A stretch of DNA of 64,000 nt. Origin: Croceivirga thetidis (GTDB lineage Bacteria > Bacteroidota > Bacteroidia > Flavobacteriales > Flavobacteriaceae). A model generated the notes under the pieces. It was given only the letters and a program-made list of their open reading frames with translations. It was not told the origin of the DNA and made no database searches. Positions 58,800 to 64,000 of the stretch are shown here, one piece after another; the stretch's first letter is position 1, and the number at the start of each line of letters is the position of its first letter. The stretch is taken from contig NZ_JAAWWL010000001.1 of NCBI RefSeq assembly GCF_012272815.1, positions 1,365,146 to 1,429,145 on the forward strand, written 5' to 3'. Position numbers and translations under genes: made by a program.

Positions 58800-58807
58800 C
58801 AAATATA
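58800..58807 (-). promoter_or_regulatory. -7 box for mini-T9SS gene 2
   Basis: TATATTTG on the minus strand fits TAnnTTTG, 28 bases before the start codon. The 265-base gap at 58773-59036 otherwise holds only the terminator of the repeat lipoprotein gene. Confidence 0.45.
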
Positions 58808-58989
58808 CAATTTCAACGTTTTCGTTCTTTTCATTACCATTCAAAATATGGAACAAATCGACGAAATGCACTTTGTAACTGCTTAATTAACAATTCAAAC
58901 CCAAAATACCCTACTTATTGCACTGAAAAAAATTAATGTTGTCAAGTATGTTAAAATTGAAGGTTGGCAGCTTATTTGATATTTGTTAA

Positions 58990-59017
58990 TAAAAAACCCC
59001 GCCATTGGCGGGGTTTT
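58990..59017 (-). terminator. Terminator after the triple-repeat lipoprotein gene
   Basis: An 11-bp perfect stem (AAAACCCCGCC / GGCGGGGTTTT) with a three-base loop, ending in TTTTTT on the minus strand. Confidence 0.93.
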
Positions 59018-59036
59018 CAAATTGTTATTCCCTTGA

Positions 59037-61800
59037 TTAGTTAGTAGCCCAATCAAAAATAGTTACGTCAACAGTAGCTGCAGCATCATAACTTGCCGAA
59101 GGGTCTGAGTCAGCACCTTCTATTTGTACATTAGAAACAGCACCACCATCTCTAAAATCTAGTGATGTATCATAACCGGTTAAAGAAAGTCCAGTTATTG
59201 TTGCCCCAGATTCTTTTTTGAATTGAAGCGCTGTTCCTCCAACCGACGACACACAAGTTAAATTAACCAAAGATGGATTGGCATTATCTCCGTCTGCTTC
59301 AACAGCTGTAGAAAAACCAGCTTCCGTATGTAGTACATAAGCATCGGTTAATGTTCCATTCCAACCTTCAGTCCAGTCAATTGCGTCGTCCTCGTTATTT
59401 TCTAAGTAGAAATTGGATGCAGAAACTGTTCCTCCAAAAAACTCTACACCATCATCTGTACCATTAAGGATTGCAACATTACTAATTGAGGTTCCTGAAC
59501 CGACAGCATAAAGGGTAAGGCCGTTATATTGTGATTCAGAGTTGATTTGTGCACCTGCGTAGTTAATAATCAAGTAGTTGATACTACCAGAATTATCCAT
59601 GTCGTCGGTTCCACCGTAAATAATATTTCCTACTTCGGCAGTTGCATCAACACCCTTGGTTGTAGTGGCATTACCTGCAATGACAAGACCACCCCAATCA
59701 CCAGGAGTCTCATTTGAGGATGTCATTACAACAGGATTTGTAGCAGTACCTTGAATATCAATTGTACCACCTTTCTGAACTACAATATAGGTGCTAGTCT
59801 CTTCACCAGCCTGAACGTCAGCAACAATCGTAGTTCCTGCAGGAATAGTTAAGGAAGCACCATCTTCAACGCTTAGGTTTTCATTTAAGAAATAAGTAAT
59901 AGAAGCGTCTAAAGTAATATCTGAAGAAACAGTACCGGTTAAAACAGCAGACTGTGCTTCATCATTACCAGTAGCCCAAATAAAATCATTAGCACTAACG
60001 GTTGCAGGTCCCTCATATGTTAAAGCTGGATCAGAAGTTGCACCATCAATGGTAACATTGGTTACAGCACCACCATCCCGGTAGTCAATAGACGTGTCAT
60101 ATCCAGTCAAAGAAAGACCTGTTATAGTAGCTCCTGATTCTTTTTTGAATTGTAAAGCAGTACCGCCTACTGTAGATACACAGGTTAAATTGACCAAACT
60201 AGGATTATTATTGTCTCCATCTGCTTCAACAGCAGTTGAAAAGCCAGCTTCTGTATGAAGAACGTAGGCATCGGTCAAAGTTCCATTCCAACCTTCAGTC
60301 CAGTCAATTGCATCGTCCTCATTATTTTCCAAGTAGAAATTAGATGCAGAAACGGTTCCGCCGAAAAATTCAACCCCGTCATCAGTACCGTTTAAGATAG
60401 CAACATTGGTAATTGATGTCATTGCTCCCACTGCGTAAAGAGTAAGACCATTGTATTGTGATTCAGAGTTGATTTGTGCACCTGCGTAGTTAATAATTAA
60501 GTAGTTGATATTACCAGAATTATCCATATCATCCGTACCACCGTATATGATGTTACCTACTTCAGCAGTGGCATCAACACCCTTGGTAGTAGTAGCATTT
60601 CCAGCAACGACCAAACCACCCCAATCACCAGGAGTTTCATTCGCCGATGTCATAATTACTGGGTCAGTAGCAGTACCTTGAATATCAATTTGAGCTCCTT
60701 TTTGAACTACTATATAGGTACTTGTTTCTTCACCTGCTTCAACATCAGCAACAATTCTAGTACCGGCAGGAATTGTCAATGTTGCTCCTGACTCTACGCT
60801 CAAGGCTCCATCTAAGAAGTAATCTATCGCAGGATCTAAAGTCAAATCGGCTCCAATTGCACCACTCAAGATGTTACTTTCTACTGTTGTATTTGTATTT
60901 ACCCAACTAAAGTCATTGATATCAACAGTTGCTGGTCCAACGTAAGAGAGTGCAGGATTAGAAGTCGCACCATCAATCGTAACATTGGTCACCGCACCAC
61001 CATCTCTGTAGTCAATTGAAGTGTCGTATCCAGTCAAAGAAAGACCAGTAATAGTAGCTCCTGATTCTTTTTTGAATTGTAAAGCAGTACCGCCCACAGT
61101 AGAGACACAAGTTAAATTGACCAAACTAGGATTGTTATTGTCACCATCTGCTTCAACAGCAGTTGAAAAGCCCGCTTCTGTATGTAGAACATAGGCATCG
61201 GTCAAAGTTCCATTCCAACCTTCAGTCCAGTCGATGGCATCATCTTGGTTATTTTCCATGTAGAAACTTGTTGCAGAAACAGTTCCCCCGAAAAATTCCA
61301 CACCATCGTCGGTACCATTAAGGATTGCAACATTATCAATTGTTGTCCCTGATCCTACAGCATAAAGTGTAAGACCATTGTATTGTGATTCAGAGTTAAT
61401 TTGGGCTCCAGCATAGTTGATAACCAAATAGTCAATATTACCTGAGTTATCAGCATCATCCGTACCACCGTATATGATATTACCTACTTCAGCAGTGGCA
61501 TCAACACCCTTGGTAGTAGTAGCATTTCCAGCTATGACCAGACCACCCCAATCACCAGGAGTTTCATTATCTGAAGTCATAATAACTGGTTGGGAAGAAG
61601 TACCCTGAATGTCAATCTGAGATCCTTTTTGGATTACAATGTAGGTGCTGGTTTCATCACCTGAAGCCGCAGTAGCTGTAATTGTAGTTCCCGCAGGAAT
61701 AGTTAATAAGGCTCCGTCTTCCACACTTACAGGCCCGTCAAGTGTGTATGTGTTTGCAGCAACAAGGGTCATATCTTCAGTGATAGGACTCATAGAAGCA
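59037..61800 (-). repeat. Three tandem coding repeats of about 927 bases
   Basis: Three in-frame copies within the lipoprotein gene. The proteins are nearly identical over long stretches, but the DNA differs at many third codon positions, so the copies are not very recent. Confidence 0.85.
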
Positions 61801-62072
61801 AGATTAACAGATTCGGTACATGCATTTGAACATGATCCACCACAATCTACACCTTCTTCATCCCCATTTTGAATACCGTCATCGCAAGTAGCTTCAACTG
61901 GGCAGGTATTAGGACAAGTACCACCACAATCAACGCCTGTTTCAGTACCATTTTGTATACCGTCAGTACAGGTAGGTCCGGAGGTCCCACCATCATCGTC
62001 GCCACAACTTGCAAGTAAAAGGGCTGCAACCGTGGCTAAAGTCATAAAAATTCTACTAAATTTCATTTTCAA
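59037..62072 (-). CDS. Surface lipoprotein with three ~309-residue repeats
   Basis: A 1011-residue lipoprotein. The lipobox is LLLASC (Cys23), followed by Gly and Asp. Two Cys-rich modules ([17 protein letters not shown] near 35 and [17 protein letters not shown] near 63) follow, then three long repeats at about 95-397, 398-706 and 707-1011. Each repeat begins TIPAGT and contains [36 protein letters not shown], a [13 protein letters not shown] stretch and [14 protein letters not shown]. The pattern suggests a right-handed beta-helix. It follows the TonB receptor gene by 26 bases, so it is probably its surface partner. Confidence 0.88.
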   Translation of the reverse strand: MKMKFSRIFMTLATVAALLLASCGDDDGGTSGPTCTDGIQNGTETGVDCGGTCPNTCPVEATCDDGIQNGDEEGVDCGGSCSNACTESVNLASMSPITEDMTLVAANTYTLDGPVSVEDGALLTIPAGTTITATAASGDETSTYIVIQKGSQIDIQGTSSQPVIMTSDNETPGDWGGLVIAGNATTTKGVDATAEVGNIIYGGTDDADNSGNIDYLVINYAGAQINSESQYNGLTLYAVGSGTTIDNVAILNGTDDGVEFFGGTVSATSFYMENNQDDAIDWTEGWNGTLTDAYVLHTEAGFSTAVEADGDNNNPSLVNLTCVSTVGGTALQFKKESGATITGLSLTGYDTSIDYRDGGAVTNVTIDGATSNPALSYVGPATVDINDFSWVNTNTTVESNILSGAIGADLTLDPAIDYFLDGALSVESGATLTIPAGTRIVADVEAGEETSTYIVVQKGAQIDIQGTATDPVIMTSANETPGDWGGLVVAGNATTTKGVDATAEVGNIIYGGTDDMDNSGNINYLIINYAGAQINSESQYNGLTLYAVGAMTSITNVAILNGTDDGVEFFGGTVSASNFYLENNEDDAIDWTEGWNGTLTDAYVLHTEAGFSTAVEADGDNNNPSLVNLTCVSTVGGTALQFKKESGATITGLSLTGYDTSIDYRDGGAVTNVTIDGATSDPALTYEGPATVSANDFIWATGNDEAQSAVLTGTVSSDITLDASITYFLNENLSVEDGASLTIPAGTTIVADVQAGEETSTYIVVQKGGTIDIQGTATNPVVMTSSNETPGDWGGLVIAGNATTTKGVDATAEVGNIIYGGTDDMDNSGSINYLIINYAGAQINSESQYNGLTLYAVGSGTSISNVAILNGTDDGVEFFGGTVSASNFYLENNEDDAIDWTEGWNGTLTDAYVLHTEAGFSTAVEADGDNANPSLVNLTCVSSVGGTALQFKKESGATITGLSLTGYDTSLDFRDGGAVSNVQIEGADSDPSASYDAAATVDVTIFDWATN

Positions 62073-62098
62073 TAATTAAGGGTTATTAGATATAAAGT

Positions 62099-64000
62099 TT
62101 AAAATGTATAAGTCAGTCCCAAACTGAGCGTTCGACCCAATTTGTAAGAGCGTACCGTTTCTGTTCTGATTATGCGTTGAGGACCGTTTGGACCCAAGCG
62201 AACGTTTATATCGTTTGAAAAGTCGCGTACTTCGTTTCTGTTATCAAGAACACCCTGTGTTCTTCTTATCTCTGGATCTAATAAGTTTTGACCATTCAAT
62301 GATACTTGCCATTTTTCATTGATATCTTGGCTTAGACGGCCATTTAAGACCACAAAACCTTTTTCAATGATGTTATCGTTATAAGAGTAATCGTAAATGG
62401 CAAAACCTTCAGGATTACCCAAAACGAAAATCTTATCAGAAGCGTAGTTTGCATTTAATGAGGCAGCAAATTTGTTCTCGCCGGAAGTTTTCATGTTAAG
62501 GTTCGCGTTCATGATAAAATCCGACGCCCCCTCTAAACCAGTAGAAGAATTGGTGCCAAACCTAAAAAAGTCTGTTGCATTTGTTCCATCTTCAGTAGGA
62601 ACAAACTTCAAATCTTGCTCATGATGCATTAAGGTGGCGTTAAAAACAAGACTTAAATCAATTCCTTCGTAATCATCAGTGGCCTCATTGAATTTAGGCT
62701 CAAGAAGGTTTATCTTACTCTCTAGTTCAATTCCAAAAACTTCTGCCTTTTCACCGGTGTTTTCGAATGTCCATATATTTTCCCCTCCACGTTGCGTAGT
62801 CCTGTTAATAGGGTCTTGAATGTCTTTGTAAAAAAGAGCAAGCGAAATTAGCTGGTCATTAGATGGAAAAAACTCCCATTTTATATCAAAATTATTAGTT
62901 GTTGATGCCACAAGGTTTTCGGCGTTACCAGCAACTTCTTGGCCAGAAGGAGCAACATATCTAAAAGGTGCTATCTCCTTAAATTCAGGTAAAGTAATCG
63001 TCCTACTTGCAGCAAAACGTATAGCATGTTTTTCATTTAAATCATACTTTAAATTCAAACTTGGGTAAAAGTTTTGATAGTCTTGGACAGTTTCTCCAAT
63101 CAAACGTGTACCACTACCTCCAACATCATAAACTACAGAGATGTCGTCTTTTTGTGCCCTAAGACCCGCATTGGCACTAAATCGTCCCAATTGCACATTT
63201 AAATCAAAATAGGCAGCTTGCGAAATATATTCTCCGGTATAAATATCTTGGCGTTCACCATTTTCATTAGCACTTAGAAAACGAGGCTCTAGTGCTCCGT
63301 TGGCAAAGTTTCCAGTGTTCAATATTTGATTAAGGTTATCTAGACTTGTTGTTCTGGTACTGAATCTGTCTACTCCATTTGATTCAATAACACCAACGAA
63401 TTCAGAACTAAAGTCACGTTCCTTATTTCTATAAAACACTCCAACTTCAAGATCAAATTTCTTTTTATTGTCTTCATCATCGATAATTTTGAATACATCG
63501 TTCAAGTAACCATTGTACTCTATATCTTCAATGAATTGAGCTGCTTTTCTTTGGTTAAATCCACCTTGGGAGTTCAAAGCGACAGAAGTCTCTGGAGCTG
63601 TATCAAAAAAGACCTGATTTCTAATTCGGTTAGGTTCATCGGCATTCAATAAGTTGTAGCCAACTGCCCAATTCAAATTATTTTTTTCGTTCAGCGTATG
63701 CTCGCCTATCAGCTGAGTAACAAGAAGATTTGTTTGTTTTGTGTTTTGATCTTGAGCGAATTCCAAGGGAATGCCAAAACTGCTAAATGCCCCTGTATCA
63801 TCACTAACTTGGGCTTCTCCATTTCTTCCAAATTCAACAACAAAATCGTTTAAAGTGTTCAAGAAAGTGGTGGTTGATTTTAGCTTGTTTTTATCGTTGA
63901 TAAACCAAGTCAAATCCAATAGAGCGGTGTTATTGATTTCTGATTGATGCACCGTATAATCTGATGAGCCCACCTGAACAAACCCAAATTCTAAAATTTG
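62099..64000 (-). CDS. TonB-dependent receptor, barrel part (cut at window edge)
   Basis: The C-terminal 633 or so residues of an outer-membrane receptor; the reading frame is open to the right edge, so the signal peptide and plug lie outside. Barrel strands are regular (GYNLLNADEPNRIRNQVFF, RFAASRTITLPEFKEIAPFRY, FENTGEKAEVFGIELES) and the protein ends LSLGLTYTF. RFAASRTITLPEF is typical of the TonB barrel domain. The triple-repeat lipoprotein gene follows by 26 bases and is very likely co-transcribed, forming a receptor-lipoprotein pair. The substrate is unknown. Confidence 0.92.
   Translation of the reverse strand, partial: QILEFGFVQVGSSDYTVHQSEINNTALLDLTWFINDKNKLKSTTTFLNTLNDFVVEFGRNGEAQVSDDTGAFSSFGIPLEFAQDQNTKQTNLLVTQLIGEHTLNEKNNLNWAVGYNLLNADEPNRIRNQVFFDTAPETSVALNSQGGFNQRKAAQFIEDIEYNGYLNDVFKIIDDEDNKKKFDLEVGVFYRNKERDFSSEFVGVIESNGVDRFSTRTTSLDNLNQILNTGNFANGALEPRFLSANENGERQDIYTGEYISQAAYFDLNVQLGRFSANAGLRAQKDDISVVYDVGGSGTRLIGETVQDYQNFYPSLNLKYDLNEKHAIRFAASRTITLPEFKEIAPFRYVAPSGQEVAGNAENLVASTTNNFDIKWEFFPSNDQLISLALFYKDIQDPINRTTQRGGENIWTFENTGEKAEVFGIELESKINLLEPKFNEATDDYEGIDLSLVFNATLMHHEQDLKFVPTEDGTNATDFFRFGTNSSTGLEGASDFIMNANLNMKTSGENKFAASLNANYASDKIFVLGNPEGFAIYDYSYNDNIIEKGFVVLNGRLSQDINEKWQVSLNGQNLLDPEIRRTQGVLDNRNEVRDFSNDINVRLGPNGPQRIIRTETVRSYKLGRTLSLGLTYTF

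Noticed and set aside
59037-61800. Regular repeats that might suggest a CRISPR array or mobile repeat
   Set aside because: They are ~927-base in-frame protein repeats, far too long for CRISPR, with no spacers or cas genes.

Overview
This AT-rich window carries the gene set and signals of a marine-type member of the family Flavobacteriaceae (Bacteroidota). The evidence is SusC-like TonB receptors with CarboxypepD_reg domains, type IX secretion C-terminal domains, Bacteroidota-only families (DUF3098, DUF3127, DUF4271, DUF4296, DUF4301), TAnnTTTG-type promoters and few Shine-Dalgarno sites. No rRNA, tRNA, insertion sequence, prophage or CRISPR array was seen. Most of the window looks like stable chromosomal core, with several accessory transport modules.

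Layout. 0-4.8 kb: a TonB receptor divergent from a LytS/LytTR two-component pair. 4.8-6.8 kb: ahcY divergent from a phosphopantetheinyl transferase. 6.9-12.8 kb: a vitamin-uptake locus with a YkoF-like thiamine-binding protein, a PnuC/PnuT transporter, a NadR-like kinase fused to DUF4301, two tiny membrane proteins between terminators, and a TPP riboswitch driving an outer-membrane receptor. 12.9-19.8 kb: a Rieske-like lipoprotein, greA, a HIT protein, a histidine kinase, a DUF3127 protein with an SSB-like tail, a fatty-acid transporter, aat and two secreted proteins. 19.8-24.6 kb: a GH13 glucosidase, tag, and an SbtA bicarbonate-transporter operon divergent from a LysR regulator. 25.2-31.2 kb: TetR, an ABC exporter whose ATPase motifs are all degenerate, HlyD, TolC and YitT. 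31-38 kb: a thioredoxin-like protein, a TonB-like protein, truB, uppP, DUF3098, ftsX and leuS. 38-46 kb: SemiSWEET, alanine dehydrogenase, a zinc protease, a Crp/Fnr regulator, an SDR, an LpxR-like protein, ferritin, and an Lrp regulator with a saccharopine dehydrogenase. 46-57 kb: DUF423, pckA, hemD with DUF4271, two glycosyltransferases, dihydroorotase, a DUF4296 lipoprotein, an epimerase, tyrS and a cupin. 57-64 kb: a LuxE-like protein, two miniature T9SS-CTD proteins, and a triple-repeat lipoprotein paired with a TonB receptor cut by the window edge.

How the genes fit together. The 7-13 kb locus forms a plausible route for thiamine (or a related precursor) from outer membrane to cytoplasm, with outer-membrane entry under TPP control. 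The SbtA/LysR module supplies bicarbonate. Carboxykinase, alanine dehydrogenase and the Lrp/saccharopine pair handle central carbon and amino-acid balance. The most unusual items are the ABC exporter with a dead-looking ATPase, the kinase-DUF4301 fusion, a terminator whose loop holds the start codon of the LpxR-like gene, two secretion-signal-only T9SS proteins, and several perfect palindromes beside regulator genes. All functional claims rest on reading motifs by eye; no search was run.
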